A stretch of DNA of 64,000 nt from Bacteroidales bacterium (GCA_015060965.1 SUXN01000006.1:16247-80246); one strand, 5' to 3'; counted from the first letter of the stretch, positions 9,801 through 18,922 are shown. Made by a program: numbers and translations. The notes: generated by a model not told the origin, from the letters alone.

Positions 9801-10429
9801 ACATCATCAGCGAAGAGACATACAACAAATATGTGGAGCTTTACTACGAGTTCCAGATGATGCCACGCACATCGGCGCTTGACGTGCTTGACCTCGGACA
9901 ATACTACTACATACGCAACGCATATTTCACCAACTATTATGCAGCGATGAACCGTAGCACAAAGCGTGTGGAACCCAAGAGCAAGAGTACATCGGACAAC
10001 TATCTCTGGAGCTTTGACAGGAACGACGACGGCTCAGTACGCATATATAACAAGCTCAGCGGTACAGCCGCATACATCAGCAGTGAAGGTGACGACAAGA
10101 CCCTTATGGTAGGCAACGACTACAATTGGGACCTCATTGAGGTAACGACAGACACCGGCAACAAGGGCATTGCCATTGTTGCAGCCAACGGCACCTCGGG
10201 CTGGTATGTCAACCCTGACGCATGGGGATATGTGCTCACGAAGCCTTACACATGGGGTGCCAGCGCATGGACATTGGAGAAGAGCGGCATTGAAGTTCCT
10301 ACAGCAATTGAAGAGGTAGAAAATGAAAGCGGAAATGCCGGAACAATCTTTGACCTACAGGGCCGCAAGGTAGAGAACCCCACAAAGGGTATTTATATCA
10401 TTGACGGCAAGAAGGTGCTTGTCAAGTAA
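6893..10429 (+). CDS. Secreted beta-N-acetylhexosaminidase (GH20) with ricin-like domains and C-terminal sorting tail
   Basis: 1178 aa from the ATG at 6893, chosen because it gives a clean signal peptide (MKRFFFLLTCLILGTVYAFS); an ATG at 6836 would add 19 polar residues. Order: signal peptide; a ricin/beta-trefoil-like domain (~25-160); the GH20b domain (~165-290); the GH20 catalytic barrel (~300-640) with GFMMDVARHFF, WHLTDDQGWR and the catalytic pair HIGGDEC (Asp488-Glu489); a helical FIVAR-like spacer (~690-750); two more ricin-like repeats; and a short tail ending GRKVENPTKGIYIIDGKKV, which resembles Bacteroidales type IX secretion/sorting tails. It removes terminal GlcNAc or GalNAc from glycans outside the cytoplasm. 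nagA at 27.9 kb could process GlcNAc released this way, though the two are not linked. Confidence 0.92.
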   Translation: MKRFFFLLTCLILGTVYAFSQSFPTISTDDETKWYLIQFLNGGNALTAETAGADITTATATGSDAQMWKITGDATNGYTFTNKKGNILYVNSAAKNQMVKSATSATGVSKFFINATTNGTYSSGYEIQPAGNTSISMNLWGGPSENRGVGLWDKADQNNPVQFVEYSVFENLGNISIIPYPAELTVSEGKLALSSLAAITYPNEDVLNYVSQFAGMLEKTSGKRLPLLESASETAEGKIWLAVDETLPAEGYTLNVNENGVEIKASTKAGFFYAIQTLKQLLPRDLFGEELNRNAKWELPLVSITDQPQFGHRGFMMDVARHFFDKEEVKKVLDIMALYKLNRLHWHLTDDQGWRIEIPEYPKLTSVGAIRSGSFTSPGDGSKFFDDTEYGRGMYFTQDDLREIVAYAAERNIDIMPEIDLPGHMVAAVTAYPEFSCDSTKEYSVRLDGGISEDVLNIGDDRVIEFLKCVLDNVAEIFPYPYIHIGGDECPTTQWATNELCLKRVQEEGLTGVNQLQSWLVEELGTYLKEKHGKDIVVWDELLSHWTSDNKVKPVIMAWNSLGKTAEAANKGFKSIATPYSHVYIDFMQVGPDKTTVDEPYYGGWSDTNTNTLEEVYALNPAGSLAGREEYCLGTQVNLWAETLNDNTELEYQLLPRMLALSETGWLPASKKNWSGFYQRLQSHDEILDLLGYTYAKHYIEPKEYTAAETAIMEAEEIIAGSIRGGVGYPSAEVYDALEAALNSVEGDDVTALTAAIDAYKNAEILLPEDGKTYQIISASTYYKRQYAGSTMYVKDNGVRFHYTPQVEPEELWKFEVVDGGYIMTNTFSGKQLTMGSLNAAVKMGDEGTPVRIDKATIATRDFTYVPGAVTISAVSGYNAAVTGNVKRLSAEPSGDVYAKDVAALCYNGTWKLVEVKDFTKQFLGLVSKCEKIYFYTAKPGKVGHYTQEALDFLMGNIIEPANMLLSMMDIISEETYNKYVELYYEFQMMPRTSALDVLDLGQYYYIRNAYFTNYYAAMNRSTKRVEPKSKSTSDNYLWSFDRNDDGSVRIYNKLSGTAAYISSEGDDKTLMVGNDYNWDLIEVTTDTGNKGIAIVAANGTSGWYVNPDAWGYVLTKPYTWGASAWTLEKSGIEVPTAIEEVENESGNAGTIFDLQGRKVENPTKGIYIIDGKKVLVK

Positions 10430-10453
10430 CCAGACTTTGAAAGAACAATTTCC

Positions 10454-10496
10454 ATAAAACAAGATGGGGCTTCAAAAAAGCCCCATCTTGTTTTAT
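10454..10496. terminator. Bidirectional terminator between GH20 and the LOG-family gene
   Basis: A perfect 19-bp inverted repeat (ataaaacaagatggggctt and its complement) with a 5-base loop has T-rich tails on both strands. It lies between two convergent genes and probably serves both. Confidence 0.9.
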
Positions 10497-10522
10497 GTGT
10501 GACATCTTGCATCATCCGGCAA

Positions 10523-11635
10523 TCATTCCCCATTCACAAATTTCATTATATCCCGCACTGCATCGGACGGTTCATCAGCAACGGAGAGCAGCAGGTTCTT
10601 GTAACATCCTTTATTCACAAGATTCTCCAACAAAGGATATACAGGGAACTTCTCTTTCCAGTATTCTACATCAAGAAAGACCATAGGGCTCGCATAACCA
10701 CAAGTAAGATAGTGATTCTGCGCGGCATCCTGGAAGATTTCCTGCATTGTTCCTGCACTGCCCGGGGAGTATACCACACCACCCTTTGCGATGGTCAACA
10801 GCCCGTCCTCGCGTATGCTGTTGTCGAAATATTTTGCAATATGCGTGGCAAAGGGAGTAGCCGGCTCGTGACCATAGAACCATGTGGGAATACCGATGCT
10901 GCAGCAGTCGCTCACACGCTGCATCTTGTCCATGAGTGCAAATGCCGACGGCAGCCACTCAGCATCCTTGTATGAGGGAGCATGGGCAAGCATCGCCAGT
11001 GCCTCGTCCACATCACCAGTGGGACGTCCGGCAAGCCACACGCCAAGATGCGCGGCCTCCATTGCGCCCGGGCCGCCACCTGTAACCATAAGACAGCCCT
11101 GTTCGGCCAGATGTTTGCCTATGAGCACCACCTTGCGATAATTCGCATCAATTCTTGAGAGAGAATGACCGCCCATCACGGCAACGACACTGCGTTCCGG
11201 ATATTTTGAAAGCAAATCGTGCAAGGCATCGCTTATCGAGTGGTCGTGCAACGAACGGGCAAGAGTCTCGGCAATGTCTGCAGCCTGCTTGCCATTGGAG
11301 ATATAATGGTCGTATATGCGTGTATCGTAACATTGTCCGAAGGTACCGGGATTGCGGTAGTCGTAACCGGCATAAAGTTCCGACGGTGAGTACAGATGCG
11401 CCGGGAAGGGATTGAAGGGTGTCGGCAACTTGGGGAGCACACAGCAATCGGGAGCAAGCTCCTCGCGCATCACCCCAGGCATGGTACAGCCGAAGAAGAT
11501 ACAATCCTTGAAACGGCACTGCACGGCATTGCGTCCGAACTCGATATTCTGGAAAGCATAATGCTCAAGCAACGCCCCGGGTGAGAGCAGTGGCTGTAAC
11601 GCATCGTAACTCTCTATCTCAATATATCTGTTCAT
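10523..11635 (-). CDS. LOG-family Rossmann-fold nucleotide-binding protein (lysine decarboxylase-like fold)
   Basis: 370 aa. The central Rossmann region reads VVAVMGGHSLSR (~150), VTGGGPGAMEAAHLG (~188) and later VYSPGSAGTMQEIFQ (~297). The last is a variant of the PGGxGTxxE signature of LOG phosphoribohydrolases, which cleave nucleotide 5'-monophosphates of the cytokinin type. The N-terminal ~130 residues are an extra domain not found in short LOG proteins. The gene is the last of a tight leftward run, 24 bp after hydF, so it is probably cotranscribed with the hydrogenase maturases. Substrate and link to the hydrogenase are unknown. Confidence 0.8.
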   Translation of the reverse strand: MNRYIEIESYDALQPLLSPGALLEHYAFQNIEFGRNAVQCRFKDCIFFGCTMPGVMREELAPDCCVLPKLPTPFNPFPAHLYSPSELYAGYDYRNPGTFGQCYDTRIYDHYISNGKQAADIAETLARSLHDHSISDALHDLLSKYPERSVVAVMGGHSLSRIDANYRKVVLIGKHLAEQGCLMVTGGGPGAMEAAHLGVWLAGRPTGDVDEALAMLAHAPSYKDAEWLPSAFALMDKMQRVSDCCSIGIPTWFYGHEPATPFATHIAKYFDNSIREDGLLTIAKGGVVYSPGSAGTMQEIFQDAAQNHYLTCGYASPMVFLDVEYWKEKFPVYPLLENLVNKGCYKNLLLSVADEPSDAVRDIMKFVNGE

Positions 11636-11659
11636 AGTAATAGTGGCTATAATTTCACA

Positions 11660-12874
11660 TCATATTGTCACTTTCTCAAGTATGCCGCTCAGGGCAGCAA
11701 TGGCAATGCCATAGTTTGTTATGGGAACGCCCTGTGCCTTTGCCTGGCGAACGCGCGACATCACCGTGCGTCGGTTGAACATACAGGCTCCGCAATGGAT
11801 GACAATATCATACCCTGCAAGGTCGGCAGGAAAGTCGTTGCCCGAGACAATGTCAATACGTACTCCCTCACCCAGTTTATTACGCAGCAGACGGGGGAGC
11901 TTCACACGCCCGATGTCCTCGTTCTGAGGTATGTGGCTACAAGCCTCGGCAATGAGGATACTACCGTCTGTCGGCATTGAACGGAGTGCAGCTACACCTG
12001 CCAAAAAAGCCTCGATATCACCTTTATGACGTGCCATAAGTACAGAAAAAGAGGTAAGATGCGTTCCGGCAGGAGTGAGCTTCTCAACCTGGGCAAACAC
12101 CTGCGAGTCCGTTATTATGAGCCGTGGTGGGGCCACAAGCGAAGCAAGCAACTGCGGCAACTCCTCTGGTGCACAGCATAGCGGTATGCAATGTTTGTCA
12201 AGGAGGTTGCGCAGCGTCTGTACCTGCGGTTGTATGATGCGCCCTTTGGGAGCGGAGCTGTCCTGTGGCATTACAAGCACCACAATATCGCCCTTTTTTA
12301 CCAACGTATATGTTATATCGTCAAGATTCTCATCCTGCCTGCAGCACTGCGCCATCTTCTCGAGCAGTGCCTCTCGCCCCTCACCTGTAACTGCCGAAAA
12401 AGGGATAATTACATCAGCAAAAGCTCTCTTCCATTCTTTAACACGCAGCCCGCTACCCTCGCTGTCACATTTACTTGCGACAAGGATAACAGGCAACTGC
12501 TGCGCTGTCATATTATCGTACCACTCCTTCTCGAGCGAAGCATCATTAGGGTCTCCAAGCATTATCACGGCAAGGTCGGTGCGGGCAAGTACCCTGCGCG
12601 CTGCATCCACGCGCATTGCACCGAGCGCACCCTCATCGTCAAAGCCGGCAGTGTCGCCGATGACTGCGGCACCGATACCCGGCAGTTCGATATTCTTCCA
12701 CACTGTATCGGTTGTTGTACCTGCGACATCGGACACAATGGATACACTCTGCCCTGCAAGGCAATTGACGAGCGAGGATTTACCTGTATTACGTCTGCCG
12801 AAAACGGCTATATGATAACGGTTGGAGCGTGGTGTTTCAGTCATAAAATCATATATATTACATCTGTAAATCAC
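11660..12874 (-). CDS. hydF: [FeFe]-hydrogenase maturation GTPase HydF
   Basis: 404 aa. HydF is the scaffold that carries the 2Fe subcluster built by HydE and HydG and hands it to apo-hydrogenase. An N-terminal Era-like GTPase domain shows GRRNTGKSS (P-loop, ~26), DTAGFDD (~77) and ASKCD (~133). A dimerisation domain follows. The C-terminal domain carries the [4Fe-4S] ligands CSHIP (~311) and HCGAC (~361), matching CxH-x(46-53)-HCxxC. The length is normal for the family. It follows hydG by 14 bp on the same strand. Confidence 0.95.
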   Translation of the reverse strand: MIYRCNIYDFMTETPRSNRYHIAVFGRRNTGKSSLVNCLAGQSVSIVSDVAGTTTDTVWKNIELPGIGAAVIGDTAGFDDEGALGAMRVDAARRVLARTDLAVIMLGDPNDASLEKEWYDNMTAQQLPVILVASKCDSEGSGLRVKEWKRAFADVIIPFSAVTGEGREALLEKMAQCCRQDENLDDITYTLVKKGDIVVLVMPQDSSAPKGRIIQPQVQTLRNLLDKHCIPLCCAPEELPQLLASLVAPPRLIITDSQVFAQVEKLTPAGTHLTSFSVLMARHKGDIEAFLAGVAALRSMPTDGSILIAEACSHIPQNEDIGRVKLPRLLRNKLGEGVRIDIVSGNDFPADLAGYDIVIHCGACMFNRRTVMSRVRQAKAQGVPITNYGIAIAALSGILEKVTI

Positions 12875-12888
12875 TTATAAAAGGAGAT

Positions 12889-14313
12889 TCAGAACCTGAA
12901 ATCCCTTTCACCATTGTCAATCTTTGAAAGATACTCTGTAGTCTTTTCCCTGACGCGTTCGTTGGGGACATCGTTCAACAGACGCCTTATCATAGCCTCA
13001 CCCTTTTCGCGTGTTGCGGGTGATGCGTAGTCGCGGATATACTCCTTTAGCGTGATTAGGGCATTGGGCAGGCAACAGTTTGATATCTGGCCGTTCTTTA
13101 GCAGTGTCATGAAGCGGTCTCCGGTGCGTCCTTCGCGATAACAGGCCGTACAGAAACTCGGGATGTGGTCAAGGTCGAGCAACCACCCCACCACTTCATC
13201 GAGCGAACGGTGGTCGGCAATATCGAACTGTGCAGAGTTCTCGTCGGGCAGTTCTTCGCTCACGTAACCGCCTACACTTGTACGCGAACCTCCACTGATT
13301 TGGGAAATGCCTATTTCGAGTAACCTTTCACGGCTCTTCTGGCTCTCGCGGGTGGATATAATCATGCCGGTATAAGGGACAGCTATGCGTATTATGGCGA
13401 CAATCTTGTAGAAGATGTCATCGGGCACCGCGTTCTTGAAATCTGCCGTATCGACATCATCGGCCTTGCACAGACGAGGCACACTGATGGTGTGCGGCCC
13501 CACGCCGTAGGTAGCCTCAAGATGCTCGGCATGCATAAGCAGGCCTACAAAATCATAACGGTAGGTCTCGAGGCCGAAGAGCACCCCGATGCCCACATCA
13601 TCTATGCCGCCCTGCATGGCGCGGTCCATAGCCTCGGTGTGCCACGCATAATCGCTCTTGGGGCCTGTAGGATGCAAGGCCTCATAGTTTTCTTTGTTAT
13701 ACGTCTCCTGGAAAAGGATATATGTGCCGATGCCTGCGTCGCGCAAGCGGCGGTAGTTCTCGACCGTGGTAGCCGCGATGTTCACGTTGACACGACGTAT
13801 GGCGCCGTTCTTGTGCTTAATGCTGTAAATGGTATTTATGCTCTCAAGGATATACTCGATGGGATTCTTGAGCGGATGCTCACCGGCCTCGAGCGCCAGA
13901 CGCTTGTGGCCCATATCCTGCAATGCAATGACCTCGGCACGTATCTCTTCCTGTGTCAGTTTCTTGCGGTGTATGGTCTTGTTCTTTGCATGGTAAGGGC
14001 AATAGACACAGCCGTTGACACAGTAGTTCGAGAGGTACAACGGCGCAAACATAACGATGCGGTTGCCATAGAACCTGTGTTTTATTTCGTTTGCAAGCGA
14101 GAAGATACGCTCCGTCACCTCCGGGTCATTACACTCTAACAGAAGAGCTGCCTCGCGGTGGCTGAGACCTTTGGCTTCGGCAGCTTTTGCCATGATGCCA
14201 TCAATGAGTGAACGGTTGCAACTGTTGGCGCGCGCATATTCCATAGTGGAACGTATCTCGCTGTCGCTGATGAATTCAGTTGCTGTTGTTGATTTTGGGT
14301 TATACATATTCAA
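12889..14313 (-). CDS. hydG: [FeFe]-hydrogenase maturase HydG (radical SAM tyrosine lyase)
   Basis: 474 aa. HydG cleaves tyrosine to p-cresol, CO and cyanide, making the Fe(CO)2CN synthon for the H-cluster. It shows the radical-SAM motif CVNGCVYC (CX3CX2C, ~96-103) with the expected YLSN before it. It also has the C-terminal cluster motif CTACYREGRTGDRFM, followed ~20 residues later by a further Cys (NCCLPN), which distinguishes HydG from ThiH. It is the second gene of the hydE-hydG-hydF run. The start is at 14313; a second Met two residues later is also possible. Confidence 0.95.
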   Translation of the reverse strand: MNMYNPKSTTATEFISDSEIRSTMEYARANSCNRSLIDGIMAKAAEAKGLSHREAALLLECNDPEVTERIFSLANEIKHRFYGNRIVMFAPLYLSNYCVNGCVYCPYHAKNKTIHRKKLTQEEIRAEVIALQDMGHKRLALEAGEHPLKNPIEYILESINTIYSIKHKNGAIRRVNVNIAATTVENYRRLRDAGIGTYILFQETYNKENYEALHPTGPKSDYAWHTEAMDRAMQGGIDDVGIGVLFGLETYRYDFVGLLMHAEHLEATYGVGPHTISVPRLCKADDVDTADFKNAVPDDIFYKIVAIIRIAVPYTGMIISTRESQKSRERLLEIGISQISGGSRTSVGGYVSEELPDENSAQFDIADHRSLDEVVGWLLDLDHIPSFCTACYREGRTGDRFMTLLKNGQISNCCLPNALITLKEYIRDYASPATREKGEAMIRRLLNDVPNERVREKTTEYLSKIDNGERDFRF

Positions 14314-14379
14314 TGTCTGTTTTGTTCTTATTCAAATACCCGCCGGCCTGTTGGAGTGTCCGACGGCGAAGAGGCTGTT

Positions 14380-15444
14380 TCAAACACTACCGGAAGAGTC
14401 ATAGTCTCCACGGGAGAGGTCTACGCGATAGCCTATTTTCTCTAATCTGCGGACAAGATTGTCGAACTGTTCGGCCGACTCGCTCTCTGTGACCTTTTTA
14501 TTGTCATATATAGTATATTTGTTTCTTGCATCAAGCGGAGTCACGTTGGGCATAACAACGTTGGCTCCTGCCAATATGCCACGCTCTGTGCCGTCACTGC
14601 ATAGCGTTGCAAGTGCCGTTGTGGCAGGAATGAGCGCACGGGGGAAACGCAGACGCAGCAATGCTATAAGCAGAAGCGTATCCTCAACACTTCCTGACGG
14701 TTCATTGGCGAATGGAGTTCCTTTTGCAGGAATGAAAGGCCCTATACCTATCATATGAGGTTGCAGTTCATCAAGGAACATAAGGTCATGGACAAGATGT
14801 TCCGTTGTTTGCCCCGGAGAACCCACCATCATACCTGCCCCCACCTGATAACCGATGCGTTTGAGTTCATACAGACAGGCCTTGCGGTTCGCTGCACTCA
14901 TGCGTGAGGGATGCAGATGTGAATAGTGAGCTGCATCGGCTGTCTCATGCCGCAGGAGATATCTGTCGGCACCGGCTGCCCGCATCGCGGCATAGCCCCC
15001 GAACGGACGTTCACCCACAGAAAGGGTCACTGCCTTATCGGGATAATGCTGTTTTATCGTCATTACCACATCGGCCAGCCACTCATCACCCTGCATGGGG
15101 TCCTCACCACCCTGCAATACAAAGGTATTGAAACCGAGCCGGGCTGCCTTATGGCAGCACTCCAATATCCGTTCCTTATCAAGACGGTACCGCACGGCAA
15201 GATTATTTGGGCTACGCAACCCACAATAACGGCAACCGTTACGGCAGTATGAACTAATCTCTATTAGAGCACGCAGGTACACCCTTCTGCCGAAATTCCG
15301 GGAGGACACATCACGCGCATACTCAAACAGCAATCCCTTGCCATCTGCTTCAAACGACTGCAGGAGGGCACGCCACTCTGCTGCCGACACATTTTGCGGC
15401 TGCATCAAAGGGGCAACGAGAGCTTCAAACGTACTTTTCTCCAT
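14380..15444 (-). CDS. hydE: [FeFe]-hydrogenase maturase HydE (radical SAM)
   Basis: 354 aa. HydE is the radical SAM enzyme that works on the HydG-derived iron synthon during H-cluster assembly. The motif CRNGCRYCGLR (CX3CX2C, ~67-74) is followed by FVLQGGEDP (~110), typical of HydE/BioB-like barrels, and MMVGSPGQTTEHL (~209). The C-terminus holds MPNVTPLDARNKYTIYDNK, conserved in HydE. It is the first gene of the leftward maturase operon, divergent from hydA, with a -7 box 32 bp upstream. Confidence 0.95.
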   Translation of the reverse strand: MEKSTFEALVAPLMQPQNVSAAEWRALLQSFEADGKGLLFEYARDVSSRNFGRRVYLRALIEISSYCRNGCRYCGLRSPNNLAVRYRLDKERILECCHKAARLGFNTFVLQGGEDPMQGDEWLADVVMTIKQHYPDKAVTLSVGERPFGGYAAMRAAGADRYLLRHETADAAHYSHLHPSRMSAANRKACLYELKRIGYQVGAGMMVGSPGQTTEHLVHDLMFLDELQPHMIGIGPFIPAKGTPFANEPSGSVEDTLLLIALLRLRFPRALIPATTALATLCSDGTERGILAGANVVMPNVTPLDARNKYTIYDNKKVTESESAEQFDNLVRRLEKIGYRVDLSRGDYDSSGSV

Positions 15445-15475
15445 TTTTTTCGTTTTTTATACAGAAACATTACTG

Positions 15476-15483
15476 CAAATGTA
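15476..15483 (-). promoter_or_regulatory. -7 box TACATTTG for the hydEGF operon
   Basis: It matches TAnnTTTG on the minus strand within the 89-bp hydE/hydA divergent gap and lies 32 bp before hydE. No equally good box is visible for hydA on the plus strand. Confidence 0.55.
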
Positions 15484-15533
15484 GCAGAATTCAATGTTTT
15501 TTAGTTATTTTTACAGCAAAATTTAAAAGTTCA

Positions 15534-16979
15534 ATGGCATATAATAATAATGTAATGTTTGTACGGTATAAACTTTTGAAGAAACTGGTTGCAATGTGGA
15601 AGGAAGGTGATCTTGTCGACAGGATAGACAGTGTGCCCTACAGGATGTACCCACGTAACCAGAAACCTAAAGGAAGATGCTGTATCCACAAGGAACGTGC
15701 AGTCATCAAGTACAAGATTATGGCGATGATGGGCTTTACCATGGAGGACGAGTTCAACGAGATGGATTCTCTGCACAGCTATGCACAGCGCATGCTCAAC
15801 CGCAAAGGAGTTTCTATGAACAACGGTGCAGTTCTACATGTTATGGACGAGGCCTGCTCATCGTGCGTAAAGATCAACTATGAGGTGTCGAACCTGTGCC
15901 GCGGTTGTGTTGCGCGCCCTTGCTACACAAACTGTCCCAAGGACGCCATCTACTATGACAAGGACGGCAAGGCGCACATTGACCACGACAAGTGCATCAG
16001 TTGTGGCAAGTGTCATCAAGTATGTCCATACCATGCTATCATCTATATGCCTATTCCCTGCGAGGAAGCTTGCCCCGTAAAGGCTATCTCAAAGGACGAG
16101 TACGGTGTAGAGCACATCGACCCCGATAAATGTATATACTGCGGCAAGTGTCTCAACGCCTGTCCGTTCGGTGCCATATTCGACAAATGCGAGGCATTTG
16201 ACGTTCTCAAGGAGATGCGCGCAGGGAAAAAAGTCATTGCAATGGTGGCACCCGCGGTGCTTGCCCAGTTCGGCAAACCTATCGAGCAGGTCTACGGAGC
16301 ATTCAAGAGTGTCGGTTTTGCCGATATCGTAGAGGTTGCTTACGGTGCAGAAGAGACAACACGCCGTGAGGCCGAAGAGTTACAGGAAAAGATCGAGGAA
16401 GGACAGCCATTCATGACTACAAGCTGTTGTCCTGCATACGTAAACCTTGCAAACAAACATATCCCCGAGATTGTAAAGTATGTATCGTCAACAGGTTCAC
16501 CAATGCACTATACTGCAATCTACGCAAAGGAGAAGTTCGGAGAGGACTGCGTTACCGTATTCATCGCACCGTGTGCATCAAAGAAGGCCGAAGGCTTCAA
16601 AGACGCAAATGTTGATTACGTGCTTACATTCCGCGAGATAGATGCAATATTCCAGGGAATGGGTGTTGACATCGAGAGTTGTATGCCATACACACCGGCC
16701 GAGAGCGCTTGCAAGGACGCACATAACTTTGCAAAGACAACGGGTGTATTCACTGCCGTGAAGAACAAGATTGGCAACGAGGCACTCGAAGGTGTTGTCA
16801 TTGCCGACCTCAACAAAAAGAACATCGCCATGCTCAAGGCATACGCGAAGACCGGCAAATGCCCCGGCAAGTTGGTAGAGGTGATGTCATGTCCGGGCGG
16901 TTGCATCACGGGCCCTTGCGGATGCAGCCAGGGCGGAGAAGCCACACGCCGTTTCGAGGCCGAAATGAAGAAGAAATAA
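15534..16979 (+). CDS. hydA: [FeFe]-hydrogenase, group B monomeric type
   Basis: 481 aa. It catalyses proton reduction or H2 oxidation at the H-cluster, taking electrons through iron-sulfur clusters. After an N-terminal region (NNNVMFVRYK) come Cys-rich sites (CSSCVKINYEVSNLCRGC, CYTNCP) and two ferredoxin repeats (CISCGKCHQVCPYH ~157; CIYCGKCLNACPFG ~200). The H-cluster motifs are TTSCCPAY (L1), APCASKKAE (L2) and EVMSCPGGCITGPCG (L3). Ala in place of Met in L2 and the L3 form fit group B rather than group A enzymes. It is divergent from its maturases and is followed 27 bp later by the PhoH-like gene. A fermentative, ferredoxin-linked role is inferred. Confidence 0.93.
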   Translation: MAYNNNVMFVRYKLLKKLVAMWKEGDLVDRIDSVPYRMYPRNQKPKGRCCIHKERAVIKYKIMAMMGFTMEDEFNEMDSLHSYAQRMLNRKGVSMNNGAVLHVMDEACSSCVKINYEVSNLCRGCVARPCYTNCPKDAIYYDKDGKAHIDHDKCISCGKCHQVCPYHAIIYMPIPCEEACPVKAISKDEYGVEHIDPDKCIYCGKCLNACPFGAIFDKCEAFDVLKEMRAGKKVIAMVAPAVLAQFGKPIEQVYGAFKSVGFADIVEVAYGAEETTRREAEELQEKIEEGQPFMTTSCCPAYVNLANKHIPEIVKYVSSTGSPMHYTAIYAKEKFGEDCVTVFIAPCASKKAEGFKDANVDYVLTFREIDAIFQGMGVDIESCMPYTPAESACKDAHNFAKTTGVFTAVKNKIGNEALEGVVIADLNKKNIAMLKAYAKTGKCPGKLVEVMSCPGGCITGPCGCSQGGEATRRFEAEMKKK

Positions 16980-17006
16980 GGATTATTCAGGGAGGATATT
17001 TATTGG

Positions 17007-17960
17007 ATGATTGAGAAGAATTTCATTCTTGACGGAATTGACCTTGTAGGGTTCTACGGCGCCGGCAACGTGCATCTGCAGATGCTCAAGAAGTTGCACC
17101 CCAAACTGCGCATCGTAGCCCGTGACAACATAATACGCGCAATGGGTGATGAAGAGGAACTTGAACGTTTCGGCAATGTCATCGGCCTGCTCAAGGCCTA
17201 TTGCAACAAATACAACAGCCTTAACGAAGAGGCCATCATAGATGCCGTAAACGGGAAGAAGGGCGACAAAGGCAGTGACAGCAACGTCATTGTATACAAC
17301 ATAAACGGACGCCCCATCTACCCGAGGACCGAGAACCAGTGCCGTCTGGTAGATGAGTTCAAGAAGAATGATATGGTATTTGCCGTGGGCCCTGCAGGAA
17401 CGGGAAAGACATACACCGCCATCGCGCTTGCCGTGAAGGCACTGAAGAACCGCGAGATAAGAAAAATCATACTCAGCCGCCCGGCAGTAGAAGCAGGTGA
17501 AAAGCTCGGCTTCTTGCCCGGTGATATGCGCGACAAGATAGACCCCTATCTGCAACCGTTGTACGATGCTTTGGAAGATATGATTCCCATTTCAAAGCTA
17601 AAGGAGCATATGGACAACAATATCATACAGATTGCTCCTCTTGCATTCATGCGCGGACGTACTCTTAATGATGCGGTAGTTATCCTTGACGAGGCACAGA
17701 ACACCACGCCGCAGCAGATAAAGATGTTCCTCACCCGAATGGGAACAAACACAAAGATGATAATCACCGGAGACCTCACACAGGTTGACCTTCCACAGCA
17801 CCAGAACTCAGGCCTACTGCACGCACAGAGGGTGCTTAAAGGCGTACAGGGAATTGGCTTTGTAACACTCAACAAGAAAGACATCGTACGCCACAGGCTT
17901 GTTACACGCATAGTGGAGGCATACGAGAGACACGAACAAGCCAACAATGACAAGAAATGA
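17007..17960 (+). CDS. PhoH family ATPase
   Basis: 317 aa. P-loop ATPase with Walker A GPAGTGKT (~130) and Walker B VVILDEAQN (~229). RPAVEAGEKLGFLPGD (~158) and LTRMGTNTKMIITGDLTQVDLP (~247) are diagnostic of PhoH/YbeZ. The N-terminal ~110 residues match the usual PhoH extension. YbeZ-type proteins act with YbeY in RNA processing, but no ybeY is in the window. Spacing is 27 bp after hydA and 17 bp before purC, so the three may share a transcript. The function of PhoH proteins remains poorly defined. Confidence 0.9.
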   Translation: MIEKNFILDGIDLVGFYGAGNVHLQMLKKLHPKLRIVARDNIIRAMGDEEELERFGNVIGLLKAYCNKYNSLNEEAIIDAVNGKKGDKGSDSNVIVYNINGRPIYPRTENQCRLVDEFKKNDMVFAVGPAGTGKTYTAIALAVKALKNREIRKIILSRPAVEAGEKLGFLPGDMRDKIDPYLQPLYDALEDMIPISKLKEHMDNNIIQIAPLAFMRGRTLNDAVVILDEAQNTTPQQIKMFLTRMGTNTKMIITGDLTQVDLPQHQNSGLLHAQRVLKGVQGIGFVTLNKKDIVRHRLVTRIVEAYERHEQANNDKK

Positions 17961-17977
17961 ATCAAAACTGAAATAAT

Positions 17978-18922
17978 ATGGCAAAAGCATTGACTAACAC
18001 CGAATTCAAATTCGAGAATCAGAAAAACGTTTATCACGGAAAAGTACGTGATGTATACACAGTTGGCGACGACAAGCTGGTAATGGTTGCGACAGACCGT
18101 ATTTCGGCATTTGACGTTGTGCTGCCCAAGGGTATCCCATTTAAAGGACAGATGCTCAACCAGATTGCAGCAAAGTTCCTTGACGCTACTGCCGACATCG
18201 TCCCCAACTGGAAGTTGGCTACACCAGACCCCATGGTTACCGTGGGTGTAATGTGCGAGGGCTTCCCCATCGAGATGATTGTACGCGGTTATCTATGCGG
18301 CTCGGCTTGGCGTGCATACAAGAGCGGCGTACGCGAGATCTGCGGTGTACAGCTTCCCGAGGGTATGAAGGAGAACCAGAAGTTCCCGCAGCCTATCATC
18401 ACCCCGACAACAAAAGCCGAAATCGGTGAGCACGATGCCGACATCTCAAAAGAGGAGATTCTTGCAAAGGGCCTTGCAACACCCGAGGAGTATGCACTGC
18501 TTGAGAAGTACACTCTCGCACTCTTTGCACGCGGAACAGAGATAGCGGCAAAGCGCGGACTCATACTCGTTGACACAAAGTACGAGTTCGGTAAGCACAA
18601 TGGTACAATCTACCTGATGGATGAGATACATACTCCCGACAGCAGCCGTTATTTCTATTCAGAGGGCTATGAGGAGAAGTTCGAAAAGGGCGAGCCACAG
18701 AAGCAGCTCTCAAAGGAGTTCGTACGCGAGTGGCTCATGGACAACGGCTTCCAGGGCAAGGAGGGCCAGCAGGTTCCCGAGATGACCGACGAGATTGTAG
18801 AGAGCATCAGCAACCGTTACATAGAGCTTTACGAAAACATTACAGGTGAGAAGTTTGTCAAGGAGGAGTGCGATGACATCAACGCACGCATCGAGAAGAA
18901 CGTAAAGGAGTATATGGGATAA
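17978..18922 (+). CDS. purC: Phosphoribosylaminoimidazole-succinocarboxamide synthase
   Basis: 314 aa. SAICAR synthase joins CAIR and aspartate with ATP in purine synthesis. Family motifs are [21 protein letters not shown] (ATP lid), [30 protein letters not shown] (CAIR binding), [13 protein letters not shown], and LVDTKYEFG near the C-terminal part. Length and motif order are normal. A hairpin terminator follows at 18948, so this closes the run begun at hydA. Confidence 0.96.
   Translation: MAKALTNTEFKFENQKNVYHGKVRDVYTVGDDKLVMVATDRISAFDVVLPKGIPFKGQMLNQIAAKFLDATADIVPNWKLATPDPMVTVGVMCEGFPIEMIVRGYLCGSAWRAYKSGVREICGVQLPEGMKENQKFPQPIITPTTKAEIGEHDADISKEEILAKGLATPEEYALLEKYTLALFARGTEIAAKRGLILVDTKYEFGKHNGTIYLMDEIHTPDSSRYFYSEGYEEKFEKGEPQKQLSKEFVREWLMDNGFQGKEGQQVPEMTDEIVESISNRYIELYENITGEKFVKEECDDINARIEKNVKEYMG

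Noticed and set aside
12191..12880. Long plus-strand open frame opposite hydF
   Set aside because: It is the antisense shadow of hydF; the hydF motifs on the minus strand are decisive and this frame has no recognisable domain.
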